A program made the translations under genes and the position numbers. The notes under the pieces were generated by a model, which worked only from the letters and a program-made list of their open reading frames with translations, was not told the origin of the DNA and did not search any database. Positions 44,167 through 52,842 of a stretch of 64,000 nt of DNA are shown here, one piece after another; the first letter of the stretch is position 1; each line of letters begins with the position of its first letter. Origin of the DNA: Noviherbaspirillum_A sp047237965 (GTDB lineage: Bacteria; Pseudomonadota; Gammaproteobacteria; Burkholderiales; Burkholderiaceae_D); contig NZ_JBDFLX010000003.1 in the NCBI RefSeq assembly GCF_047237965.1, positions 1 to 64,000 of the forward strand, written 5' to 3'.

Positions 44167-45407
44167 CGCTGACCTCCGATCTGCCGTGCAATAAAGTCAT
44201 AGACAGCCAGCGGTCGCTGGGCAACAGCGTGGCCAGGCGGTAGCACAATGGCATCCGGCTTCTCGCGCTGCATGATCCGCTGCAGTACCCGGTGGCCCGC
44301 CAGGACTGAGCGCTCGCGCCGGCCCGCCAACCGGGCATGGGTAGCGATCAAGGCGCCGTCCTCGAAGATGCGCACGCTATCAGGCGTGGTCTCCACATCG
44401 AGTATCCGCTTCCTGGTGCCGTCTGGCACGCTGTAGTAGTTGCCGCCAACGCTGACACAGCCTTCGTGGCTAACACGCCGCTCGACGCGCAGTACCGCTT
44501 CAAACCGACCAGCCGGCAAGGGTTGCAGTTGCGGCTGCTCCTCTCGGAAGTGCTCCACGACGACGCGCCCAGTCGTGCCATGGCAACGTACATTGGCCAC
44601 CGTATCGAGCCAGTGGCGTAGTTGGCGGTTCATGTCATCAATGTCCTCGAAACTGCGCGCCATGAAGAAGTCGGCACGGATATAGCGGTAGGGACGCTCG
44701 ACCTTGCCCTTGGTCTTGGCTCGATACGCCTGGCAGGCACGCGGAAGGAAGCCGTAATGAGTCCCGCACGCCAGCAGCTTGCCGTTGTAGACGATGCCTT
44801 CGCCGCTGTCGTCCTCTCCCAGTACCGCCGTCTTCATGCGGTCGTACAGGATCTCCCGTGGTACACCGCCGAAATGGGCAAACGCTTCCATGTGGCAGCG
44901 CAGGACCGTTGGCAGGTCCTGGTGTAGAACGAATTGGCCCCACGAGTAACGACTGTGGCCCAGCACCATGGCAAACAGCCAGACTCGGCGTACGGGCCCC
45001 TGGTTGCCAAAGCAGACTTTGAACTCGGCAAAGTCGACCTGCGCCTGTTCGCCGGGCGGCGTTTCAAATCGGACTTCAAAGATGGGCGCCGGCGGCGGGC
45101 GTACTGTGCGCAGGAAATCGTTGACTGCCGTGCGGCCACCCGTGTAGCCCTGCGCCCGAATCTCCCGTAGCAGCCGCTCGCCAGTGAGTTCCGGCCAAGC
45201 AGTCACGCGTTCGCGTAAGTAGGCTTCGTAAGGCTCGACTACCGTTGGACGAGGGTGGCGCGGCTTGTATTTCGGCGTTGCCAATCCCTCGCGAATGTAC
45301 TTGCGCACAGTCTTACGATCATGCCCGGTCCGCTCCGCAATTGCCGATACCGACAGGCCTTGCCGGTGCAATTCGAGAATCATCATCCACTCCTTTAACT
45401 TGACCAC
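44163..45407 (-). CDS. istA: IS21-family transposase IstA, copy 1
   Basis: About 414 residues from GTG 45407, which follows AGGAGAG. In-frame TTG 45425 and ATGs just downstream are alternatives. N-terminal helix-turn-helix (GLSVSAIAERTGHDRKTVRK), then the DDE core: GEQAQVDFAEFKVCFG, PREILYDRMKTAVLG and KTKGKVERPYRYIRADFF, with a C-terminal beta-barrel region SVGGNYYSVPDG. It catalyses strand transfer with the AAA+ helper IstB, whose gene overlaps by ATGA (44163-44166). Intact. Confidence 0.95.
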   Translation of the reverse strand: MVKLKEWMMILELHRQGLSVSAIAERTGHDRKTVRKYIREGLATPKYKPRHPRPTVVEPYEAYLRERVTAWPELTGERLLREIRAQGYTGGRTAVNDFLRTVRPPPAPIFEVRFETPPGEQAQVDFAEFKVCFGNQGPVRRVWLFAMVLGHSRYSWGQFVLHQDLPTVLRCHMEAFAHFGGVPREILYDRMKTAVLGEDDSGEGIVYNGKLLACGTHYGFLPRACQAYRAKTKGKVERPYRYIRADFFMARSFEDIDDMNRQLRHWLDTVANVRCHGTTGRVVVEHFREEQPQLQPLPAGRFEAVLRVERRVSHEGCVSVGGNYYSVPDGTRKRILDVETTPDSVRIFEDGALIATHARLAGRRERSVLAGHRVLQRIMQREKPDAIVLPPGHAVAQRPLAVYDFIARQIGGQR

Positions 45408-46197
45408 TTGCTCTCCTACCGGCAATCAACATGCCGTCATGGTGGAGCAAGTAGAAAGCGGGCGCGAAATCCGGTGCGCGCCCGCCTTACCGTTCAAACT
45501 GGGGAAAATTCAAACGGCAGAAGTGGGGAGTATTACTCCGGCAGTGACAATGGTTGACGCCATTGAACTGGCTCATGCGCTGCTGGCGCATGTTCTCCGC
45601 TCAGCCCCCGCCCGCCGAATTCGCCAAGCTCGCCCGATACCTCATCGAGACAATCGGAGGCGGAATCAACCTCTATCTCCGCTTATAACAAAGTACCACT
45701 AGCGCAGTCGTCGAATTAATGTACGGCATAGCCACAGAGATTGAACCAGCCCTTTGCATCCGATTGCGAAATATGTTCGATCGCTTGAGTAAGAGCCTCA
45801 TCAAGTGCTTCTCGGGTCCGCGCCTTGGCTTTTCGGAGAATTGCCTTGAGCTTGGACCAGCAGATCTCAATTGGCGAGTAATCCGGTGAGTACGGCGGCA
45901 GGTAAATCAATCGGGCGCCGATGACTTCAATGGCTTCCCGGATGCCACGAACCTTGTGCACGCTGAGGTTTTCCATCACCACGATGTCATCGGCCACCAG
46001 CGTCGGCACCAGCACTTGCTCGACATACGCCCGAAACACGGCCGTATCGGTCGCACCCTCGACTGTCATGACGGCGTCGGGCCCGGTGCAGGACAGCGCG
46101 CCAAGGATAGCAATGGGATGGACTCCTCCTCCCCGAAAGGGCACCGAGGTGCCAGACTGGAGTTTCCACACACCAGTCGTAAAAGAAGGAGTCCACC

Positions 46198-47229
46198 ATG
46201 AAGCTTATTCGCGTTGGGGTCGATTTGGCAAAGAATGTCTTCCAGGTCCTCGGTGTCGATCGCACTGAGAAGCCTATTTGGCGTAAGAAGCTAAGCCGTG
46301 CTGACTGGTTGAAGGCACTGTTAGAGCGAATTGAACCGGGCTGTGAAATCGGCATGGAAGCCTGTGGCGGTGCCCATCACTGGGCGCGCCAGTTGCAGGC
46401 CCATGGCTATACCGTCAAGCTGGTTGCGCCACAGTTTGTTAAACCTTACGTCAAGAGCAACAAGAACGATGCCAACGATGCCGAAGCCATTTGTGAAGCG
46501 ATGAGTCGGCCTAGCATGCGCTTCGTAGCGGTTAAAACGGTCGAGCAACAAGACATCCAGGCCGTGCACCGTATCCGGGCTGAATTGATCAGCCAGCGAA
46601 CGGCCAAAGGCAATCAAATTCGGGGCTTATGCTTGGAATATGCTTTGACTGCGCCGCGAGAATTAAGCCAGTTGCGGGCGGCTATCCCATATTGGTTGGA
46701 GGACCAGACAAATGGATTGAGCAGCCGGTTTCGCCGGTTGCTGATGGGTCTCTGGGAGGATCTGCTTGGGCTCGATAAGCGACTCCAGCAACTAGATGCC
46801 GAAATCGCGCTCATTGCAGAGGCGGATCCGGTCGCCAAGCGTCTTCAGCAGCTCCGTGGAGTTGGCCCCATCATTGCCACGGCGATCGTGGCTACGGTTG
46901 GCAACGCAAAGCAGTTTGCCAACGGCAGGCAAATGGCGGCTGCACTGGGTCTAACACCGCGGCAGAACAGTTCCGGTGGCAAGGAGCGCCTGCTTGGCAT
47001 CAGCAAGCGGGGTGATTCTTATTTGAAAATGTTGTTGGTTCACGGGGCACGGTCAATGATTCGAACTGCCGGGTCGAAGACGGATCGGCTCAGCCAGTGG
47101 GTCATGCGCATTGCCAATACACGGCACCAGAATATCGCGACAGTGGCACTGGCAAACAAGACCGTCCGCATTGCCTGGGCCATGATCACGAAAGGCTCGG
47201 ATTACCACCCTGACAGGGTAACATCTTAA
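46198..47229 (+). CDS. IS110-family transposase (DEDD recombinase), copy 2
   Basis: 343 residues, intact, AAGGAG before the ATG. RVGVDLAKNVFQVLGVD, EIGMEACGGAHHWA and KSNKNDANDAEAI provide the RuvC-like acidic residues. LQQLRGVGPIIATAIVATVG, GLTPRQNSSGGKERLLGISK and LLVHGARSMIRTA form the Tnp20 domain with its Ser nucleophile region. Related to but diverged from copy 1, with both 5' leaders sharing the GAAACTCCAGT-type segment. Confidence 0.95.
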   Translation: MKLIRVGVDLAKNVFQVLGVDRTEKPIWRKKLSRADWLKALLERIEPGCEIGMEACGGAHHWARQLQAHGYTVKLVAPQFVKPYVKSNKNDANDAEAICEAMSRPSMRFVAVKTVEQQDIQAVHRIRAELISQRTAKGNQIRGLCLEYALTAPRELSQLRAAIPYWLEDQTNGLSSRFRRLLMGLWEDLLGLDKRLQQLDAEIALIAEADPVAKRLQQLRGVGPIIATAIVATVGNAKQFANGRQMAAALGLTPRQNSSGGKERLLGISKRGDSYLKMLLVHGARSMIRTAGSKTDRLSQWVMRIANTRHQNIATVALANKTVRIAWAMITKGSDYHPDRVTS

Positions 47230-47479
47230 CTATAGATAAGAAGGAGTCAGCAAGCAGTAGTGTCCAACCACGATTGCAAGACAAGCCGTTGATGGCCAAC
47301 AGGTCGAACCGGCGCTGGTAGAACCCGGAAACGTCTGTGGCAGAAAAGCCCGTGATAGCGATAGGGAACCGGCGCGCGAATAGCCCATTATGGTCGAGCA
47401 TCACTACAGGTGCAGCAGTCAGAGACCGGATATACGTGAGTAGTCGTACCTAATACCGAAAAGCGGATTGTTTGCAAAC
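47230..47479 (+). ncRNA. Candidate bridge/seeker RNA region of IS110 copy 2
   Basis: Non-coding 3' part of the element. It shares blocks with the copy 1 region (AACCACGATTGCA, CAACAGGTCGAACCGGCGCT, GCGCGAATAGCCCAT, GAGACCGGATATACGTGAG, GGATTGTTTGCAAACGAGG). The loop after AGCCCAT differs between the copies (TATGGTCGAGCATC here, CAGGATCTAGCATC there). Conserved stems and variable loops fit a guide RNA. The boundaries are estimates. Confidence 0.6.
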
Positions 47480-48144
47480 GAGGAGGAGTCCATATATGAC
47501 GTTCAAGCCAAAGTTTTTCGGCACTGCCTCCGCGACCCGCCGACCGAAGTGGGCCCGGCCATAGCGGCGCGTCATGGCAATGTTGCAGCCGGACTCGTCA
47601 ATAAACTTCAAGTGTCGGCACGCGCAGGCGGCAAGTTGCGTGCGGTATTGCTGACGTGCCAGTAATACAGTCGGTGTGTCCCGTTCGCTGGCATGAACGG
47701 TTTTTTTTTGCGCCGCATGTGCAGTCGATGCACGCAGCTAATGCTCACTGTCAGACCGCATTGGGTTTGCAAGCGCTCGGCGAGCTCGGCCAGGGTCAAG
47801 TCGTTTTGCTCGGCCAGCCAGCGCTGCACCTGTTGGCAGGCGGCCGCATCGAGCAACCCCAGACGGCCGGCGCGCTGGTGGTCGGGTTCCAAGGCGCCGG
47901 TGCGACGATACAGCCGCAGCAACTTCTCGACAAATGCCTGGCTCACCCCAAAAAAGCGGGCCACTTGTGCCTGCGAAGCTGTACCGCGCTCACAGGCCTA
48001 GACGACTTTGCGTCGTAGATCCACGGAATAAGCAGCGCCCATGATGGCCTCCTTACGGTAGAAAAGCTCATCATTAGACCGCATTAATCGCGCCGCATTC
48101 CACCGTCTAGCATTCCGACAACTGCGCTAAGCATTTCGAGCTGC

Positions 48145-48411
48145 TTACGGCGCAGGCAGTCGTTGCGCTGCGTGCCGCGCTCGGCGCGTTTGTCCGTGTC
48201 GCCGTATCCTTCCTGGAAAAGTTTCGGTTAAGGCCTGCTCGGAAAACATCTCGTGCAGGTCACGCTTCTCTCGAAATTCCTCAAAGCTGGGTGTGCTCGG
48301 CGCGTAGGCAATGCGCAAGGCTTGCGCCGCCACGCGTAACAGCTTGGCCGCGGAGGTATTGCCGGTCTGGAGCGCAGTCACGGTGAGCTGATCGCGAATC
48401 CATTTCACCAC
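48145..48411 (-). pseudogene. Unidentified gene remnant
   Basis: An open frame on the minus strand with protein-like helical composition (VKWIRDQLTVTALQTGN, AAKLLRVAAQALRIAYAP, SFEEFREKRDLHEMF) that turns Arg-rich at its end. It lies in decayed DNA between two broken IS630-type genes and has no credible start. I do not recognise the family. Confidence 0.3.
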
Positions 48412-48775
48412 CGACTTCGCTACCCGAAAATTATTCTCGCTGCCGTCGTCGTCCGACGTCGTTTCAAGTTAACGGCGGGCGAAGGTGCGAACGTCCAGAC
48501 CGTCAAGATAGCCTCGGTAGAAAGCGAAATGATGCCGTCCAGGCTGAATAAGGACGGTACCGCGAGCAATTCATGTTGCTGCCATCAGGCGATCCTATAC
48601 GAAAGACCGGGCGTTTCCCAGAATGAAAATCCATCACGGCCGACAGACTGCGCCGGCGCGTGCCATTGGGGAAGGACTACACTTTCTCGCTCCATGGCTC
48701 GATAGCTAACTTGCTTTATTTTCTAGGGCCTGTTCACGCGATCTGAGCGAATCGACATGAGCTCGAATTGGACTA

Positions 48776-49938
48776 ATACCAATCCCAGGCTTAGCTGAAC
48801 CAAGGAATGTGCCGGGCGTCTGAAGGGAACAAATCTCTGTACAGGTGACGGCAATGTTGACCGATGAAGTTTTACAGCAACTGCAAAGGTACAATTTCGA
48901 CCTGCTTGCACGCCAGGAACTCAATGGGCAACGACGCATGCGCTATATCGCATTAGCGCACTTAAAGGATGGCAAGAACTTCACGGAAGTGGCCAGTGCA
49001 TTGCGTGTGACGCGCCATGCCGTCATGCGCTGGCTGAAGTGGTTTGCCAGCGGCGGGGTCGATCGACTGGCCGGTGTGCCCCATTACTGGAGCACGCAGC
49101 GGCTTCCCAAAGTCCAGGAAGAAGCCTTTCGCCAGGCGGTCGAGCAGTTGCAGGCCAGCCGTGGTGGCGGCCGAGTGCATGGGGAAGATATCCGGCAGTT
49201 GCTGGCCGAGCAGTTTGCGGTGACGTACAGCTTGAACGGCGTGTATGACTTGCTCAAGCGCCTCGATATGGCCTGGATCACGGCCCGGTCTATGAGCCCG
49301 CATGCGGATCCGGCCAAGCAGGCCGCATTCCAAAAAAATTTTTCCAGCAGGTAGAAGCGGCACTTCCCAACGGGGTGTGCCTGGAACAGGTCGATATCTG
49401 GTTTTAGGATGAGATGCGCGTTGGGCAGCGCGGTACGCAGACGCGGGTGTGGGCACGCAGGGGAACACGGCCACGTGTGGTGCGACAGCAGCAATCCGAG
49501 TCGGCTTATATCTTTGGTGCGGTGTGCCCGCAATGCGATGCGGCAGTCGGTCTCGTGCTGCCCTTTGCCAACACCCAGACCATGGCGCTTCATCTCGAAG
49601 CAGTCAGTCAAGCTGTACCGCCAGGCCGGCATGCCGTACTGGTACTGGGCCAGGCGGGATGGCATACGACACCGAAACTGCCGCAGTTTGCGAATGTATC
49701 GCTGTTGTCGCTGCCAGCGGGATCCCCTGAGTTGAATCCTGCGGAACAGGTTTGGCAGCAGTTACGCGATCGCAGTTTGGCCAATCGCTGCTATGACAGT
49801 TACGACGACATCGTCGACGCCTGCTGTGACGCATGGAATAAATTCACCCAACTCCCCGGCGCAATTCGTTCGCTGTGTACACGCGTTTGGGCAAGTTCAC
49901 CCGCCGATCAAGGAATCTCATGACTCGGGATTGGTATA
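48776..49938 (+). mobile_element. Second IS630-type element
   Basis: Ends AATACCAATCCCAGGC (from 48776) and, complemented, TTATACCAATCCCGAG (from 49939) form a short inverted repeat next to TA dinucleotides, as expected for IS630/Tc1-type elements. The transposase inside is broken. Confidence 0.7.
48854..49923 (+). pseudogene. IS630-type transposase, frameshifted and with amber codon
   Basis: First part MLTDEVLQQLQRYNFDLLA, FTEVASALRVTRHAVMRWLK (helix-turn-helix) and GEDIRQLLAEQFAV. At an A7T5 run (about 49332-49343) the frame is lost. The family sequence resumes one frame over as QQVEAALPNGVCLEQVDIWF followed by TAG, where the conserved FQDE motif demands Gln, then DEMRVGQRGTQTRVW. The C-terminal SPELNPAEQVWQQLRDR carries the last acidic residue. 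Two lesions. Confidence 0.87.
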
Positions 49939-50140
49939 ACACTACTTTCCTTGGTGGCACAGTCGCATATTTACCTGCCAAGCTCTACAACACTCTGGGT
50001 ATATTGAGAGAATTGGCGTTGTGTTCAGACGTGAGCGAAAATTAACGGAAGTGCTCTGGCAATAGCGGCAATTTTGTCTTCCTGAACCGCTCCGGCTTTG
50101 AACTGACCCCCCAAGAGTTGGACACAACTCTGGAGGTTTT

Positions 50141-50662
50141 ATGAGGACGTTCGACGTCAAGTTCAAACGAAAGGTGGTCCGGGAGTATCTCTCTGGCAAA
50201 GGGGGATACAAGCTCCTGGCCGCCAAGTTTGACATCGCTGATAGCCAAGTCAGGAGATGGGTCGGGGCATATCAGCATCACGGCAGTGCCGGCCTTACTC
50301 GTCAGCACGGTCGATACACGTGTGAGTTCAAGTTGGAAGTGCTGCACCGCCTCGCGGCAGAAAACCTGTCCTGCCGCGAGCTGGCAGCTCGGTACAATAT
50401 CGGTAATCCTCATAGCATCACGATGTGGCAGCGACAACATGAGCGCGGAGAGCTTCGTTCGCCGCAGGATATTCTCCCATTGGATAATCTCGTGCCAACA
50501 AAGAAAAAGACCTCGGCTCGGTCGCCAGAGCCTGAGCAGTCAGAGCAGGCAGACCGCTTACTGAGCGAGAATCAACGGTTGCGCGCGGAGGTTGCGTACC
50601 TAAAAAAAGTCAGAGCCTTGGTTCTAGCGAAAAAAACAGCGCAGCAGAAAGGGCGCAGATAG
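50141..50662 (+). CDS. IS3-family OrfA (DNA-binding protein)
   Basis: 173 residues with two helix-turn-helix units: KRKVVREYLSGKGGYKLLAA and FKLEVLHRLAAENLSCRELA. A leucine-zipper-like coiled coil follows (LLSENQRLRAEVAYLKKVRAL). It binds the element ends and is fused to OrfB through a -1 frameshift to give the active transposase. Its stop overlaps the OrfB start. Confidence 0.93.
   Translation: MRTFDVKFKRKVVREYLSGKGGYKLLAAKFDIADSQVRRWVGAYQHHGSAGLTRQHGRYTCEFKLEVLHRLAAENLSCRELAARYNIGNPHSITMWQRQHERGELRSPQDILPLDNLVPTKKKTSARSPEPEQSEQADRLLSENQRLRAEVAYLKKVRALVLAKKTAQQKGRR
50630..50636 (+). promoter_or_regulatory. Candidate -1 programmed frameshift site of the IS3 element
   Basis: Seven consecutive A, followed by C, near the end of OrfA. 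A -1 slip here joins OrfA (…VLAKK) to OrfB (NSAAERAQIVLELRREF) without a stop. A second A7 run at 50602-50608 is a weaker candidate. Confidence 0.6.
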
Positions 50663-51498
50663 TGCTAGAGCTGAGGCGGGAGTTTCCTTTGGCCGACTTA
50701 CTGCATGCTGCGCAACTGCCGCGTAGCACGTTTTACTATCAGGCGAAGGTATTGGCTATGCCTGATAGGCATGATGAGCTTAAAGCGCGGATTCGGGCTG
50801 TCTATACGGAACATCGCGGTCTGTATGGCTATCGTCGCGTCACGGCGGCTATCCGTCGCGATGGTTGGTTGGTGAATCATAAGGCCGTACAGCGACTCAT
50901 GAACGACATGGGAATGCGGTCACGTGTGCGCCCGAAAAAGTTTCGGTCCTATAGGGGCGAGCTTGGCGAAGCCGCACCTAACTCCCTCAATCGCGACTTC
51001 ACGGCATCGCAAGCAAATCAGAAGTGGGTCACGGACGTAACGGAGTTCTGCGTCGCCGGTAAGAAGCTATACCTGTCTCCTATCATGGATCTCTACAATG
51101 GCGAAATCGTAGCTTACGAAACCAGCCGTCGGCCTGATTTCTCGCTGGTGATGGACATGCTAAGGAAAGCCGCAAGGAAATGCAGGGGAAAGGACAGACC
51201 GCTGCTTCATTCCGACCAAGGCTGGCACTACCGGATGCAGCCCTATAGATCGGCTCTGGCTCGATACGGGATGAAGCAAAGTATGTCGCGAAAGGGAAAT
51301 TGCTTTGATAATGCGGCCATGGAGAGCTTCTTTGCTACCCTGAAAGCCGAGTATTTCCATCTCTCCGACTTCGAGGATGTCGAGCAACTGGATGCGGGCC
51401 TAAAGTGCTACATCGACTACTACAATCGACACCGCATCAAATCGAAGCTTAGCGGCATGAGCCCGGTGGAATATCGACTTCAGGCAGCACGTAACTGA
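50662..51498 (+). CDS. IS3-family OrfB, DDE transposase domain
   Basis: 278 residues. HTH_21 region GLYGYRRVTAAIRRDGWLVN, then the DDE residues in NQKWVTDVTEFCV, PLLHSDQGWHYRM and CFDNAAMESFFATLKAEYF, ending YYNRHRIKSKLSGMSPVEYR. Normal length and intact. A GTG start exists at 50662, but the functional product is probably the OrfAB fusion. Confidence 0.95.
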   Translation: MLELRREFPLADLLHAAQLPRSTFYYQAKVLAMPDRHDELKARIRAVYTEHRGLYGYRRVTAAIRRDGWLVNHKAVQRLMNDMGMRSRVRPKKFRSYRGELGEAAPNSLNRDFTASQANQKWVTDVTEFCVAGKKLYLSPIMDLYNGEIVAYETSRRPDFSLVMDMLRKAARKCRGKDRPLLHSDQGWHYRMQPYRSALARYGMKQSMSRKGNCFDNAAMESFFATLKAEYFHLSDFEDVEQLDAGLKCYIDYYNRHRIKSKLSGMSPVEYRLQAARN

Positions 51499-51695
51499 AG
51501 TTTAACCATCCAACTCCTGGGGGTCAGTTCAAAACCGGGGCGATTCATCCAAACCGTTTTGGCTAATATGTGAAATGAGTATCTTCACTGTTCACCCAGT
51601 TTGATTTTTATCAGAAGCATATGTCTATACGACGCTAGCCTCCATTAGAGAGCAACAAAATAAATATTCAAGTCGATTGAAGTCTTGGAGAAAAA

Positions 51696-52805
51696 ATGGC
51701 ATTAGATTTGTTACACGCTTTGTCTATCCCCGCGCCGCTTCCACCACGAATCACTCCAAAAGATCATTGGGTTACATTTGATCTAGAAGTAGATAAGCTG
51801 CTTGATGTTAAGAGGGCACAAAGGGAATTTAAGGTCGATGGTGCTGGCCTTACCGCTGCGGTACTAGATACCGGTCTGCGAACCACGCATGAATGCTTCA
51901 CCGGCCGAGTTATTGGAGTAAAGAATTTTACAGAAGAGGACGGGAGTGATCCAAACAATGTTACCGACTGGAATGGACATGGCACAAACGTAGCTGGAAT
52001 AATTGCTGCAGGTACTAATGACGAACGCCGTGGAATTGCACCGGCAGCAAACCTTGTTTCTCTCAAAGTCATTCCAGCTCCGAACTTATCTGTAATTATC
52101 GAGGCGCTCGAATGGGTATATGCCAATGCAGAGAGGTTGAAAATTAGCGTGGCCAATCTTTCACTTGGTGTGCCTAATACCAATTTTAAAGATGATACTG
52201 AACCAACAAAAACACTGGAAAGTTTTGCCAAAATCACCGAAGCGCTCGCTACCAAACGAGTTGCAGTGGTAGCCGCAGCTGGAAATAGCTATTACAGCGT
52301 TCAAGCGGAGGGAATGAGCATACCGGCAATATTTAGAAACGTTATTTCAGTGGGTGCGGTTTATGACGAATCGTTTAAAAACCGCTCCTATAGTGATGGT
52401 GCTACTGCGTTTTCTACTCACGCCGATCAACTTACCCCGTTTACTCAGCGCCTGTCAAAAGAAACGAGTCCGGAATGCTATACAGATATTTTTTCGTCGG
52501 GCGGTGCTGTAACTTCTGCGGGTGCTGCTGACGATACGGCCGCATCCACTCAAGACGGAACGAGTCAAGCATCGCCGACAGTCGCAGGAATAGTCCTTCT
52601 TTTGCAGCAATATTATCTACGAAGAAAACACGAAATGCCGACTATTGCTCTGCTACAGGACCTACTCCGTGCAAGTTCTACTTGGATAATAGACGGCGAT
52701 GACGACGACGACAATGTTAAGCACACTAACAGGAAATATCCTCGGGCAAATGCGTTTCAGTCGCTTGTTGCACTTCACAAAGCAATCCAGCTTGGACTTG
52801 TATAA
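51696..52805 (+). CDS. Subtilisin-like (S8) serine peptidase, cytoplasmic type
   Basis: 369 residues, GGAG before the ATG, no signal peptide. Catalytic residues: Asp58 in TAAVLDTGLRTTHE, His95 in DWNGHGTNVAGIIAAG, oxyanion Asn197 in VVAAAGNSYYS, Ser290 in TQDGTSQASPTVAGI. The short N-terminal segment (1-45) is not a typical inhibitory prodomain. An Asp run (DGDDDDDN) near residue 333 may bind Ca2+. Followed 37 bases later by a gene for a Cys/His protein, probably co-transcribed. The AT-rich island sits between insertion sequences. Confidence 0.9.
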   Translation: MALDLLHALSIPAPLPPRITPKDHWVTFDLEVDKLLDVKRAQREFKVDGAGLTAAVLDTGLRTTHECFTGRVIGVKNFTEEDGSDPNNVTDWNGHGTNVAGIIAAGTNDERRGIAPAANLVSLKVIPAPNLSVIIEALEWVYANAERLKISVANLSLGVPNTNFKDDTEPTKTLESFAKITEALATKRVAVVAAAGNSYYSVQAEGMSIPAIFRNVISVGAVYDESFKNRSYSDGATAFSTHADQLTPFTQRLSKETSPECYTDIFSSGGAVTSAGAADDTAASTQDGTSQASPTVAGIVLLLQQYYLRRKHEMPTIALLQDLLRASSTWIIDGDDDDDNVKHTNRKYPRANAFQSLVALHKAIQLGLV

Positions 52806-52842
52806 ATAAACGTTGCTCCGGAATTATTCGAGGGATAAAATT

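Larger units (their letters stand above)
43239..45549 (-). mobile_element. IS21-family element, copy 1
   Basis: 2311 bases, tips TGTCACTGCCG (complement, at 45549) and TGTCAATGCCG (at 43239). The 5-base target duplication ATGGT flanks it at 43234-43238 and 45550-45554. Protein sequences are identical to copy 2 (56105-58415), which lies in inverse orientation. Confidence 0.92.
42004..45688 (+). pseudogene. IS701-family transposase, split by IS21 and frameshifted
   Basis: ATG 42004 follows AGGAGGT. The DDE core is visible: VLVVDDTGDRKDGCATEH (first Asp), KAIVADCFYGDHRELV (second Asp), YGLRHWVEQGYKQMKDELGW (Glu). After a run of nine A at about 43164-43172 the family sequence moves to the next frame (WPRLLRSVRAWL). 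It is cut by IS21 at 43239 and continues after 45549 as TPLNWLMRCWRMFSAQPPPA with INLYLRL at TAA 45686-45688. Inactive. Confidence 0.87.
41944..45698 (+). mobile_element. IS701-family element, interrupted by IS21 copy 1
   Basis: Ends match as an inverted repeat after a CTAG duplication: CTAGTGGTAGTTTGTT from 41940 and, complemented, CTAGTGGTACTTTGTT from 45702. CTAG (41940-41943 and 45699-45702) fits the four-base YTAR target duplicated by IS701 elements. The transposase is split by the IS21 insertion at 43239. Confidence 0.82.
46118..47493 (+). mobile_element. IS110-family (IS1111-like) element, copy 2
   Basis: Inverted repeats ATGGACTCCTCCTC at 46118-46131 and its complement at 47480-47493. 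Inserted in the IS630 transposase gene, where the coding sequence AACGTC|ATTGCTATCC is separated. Architecture is identical to copy 1: short 5' leader, transposase, ~250-base 3' non-coding region. Confidence 0.88.
45716..48042 (-). pseudogene. IS630-family transposase, interrupted by IS110 copy 2
   Basis: Starts at ATG 48042 (MGAAYSVDLRRKVV), then TAG where Gln is expected before ACERGTASQAQVARFFGVS. A run of nine T at about 47701 breaks the frame (MRRKKK), after which YRTQLAAC and FIDESGCNIAMTRRYGRA (first Asp/Glu region) appear in another frame. IS110 interrupts after PKNFGLNV. Beyond it the frame resumes as IAILGALSCTGPDAVM, DIVVMENLSVHK and LPPYSPDYSPIEICWSKLK, ending at TAA 45716. Three independent lesions. 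Confidence 0.88.
50099..51531 (+). mobile_element. IS3-family (IS150-like) element, apparently intact
   Basis: Inverted repeats TGAACTGACCCCCCAAGAGT (from 50099) and, complemented, TGAACTGACCCCCAGGAGTT (from 51531). It contains two overlapping frames joined by -1 frameshifting. No clear short target duplication is seen. Confidence 0.87.

Noticed and set aside
24130..49420. Amber codon reassignment or suppression, from TAG at three conserved Gln positions
   Set aside because: The affected genes also carry frameshifts or insertions, and intact genes in the window end normally in TAG. Decay by C to T transition is simpler.
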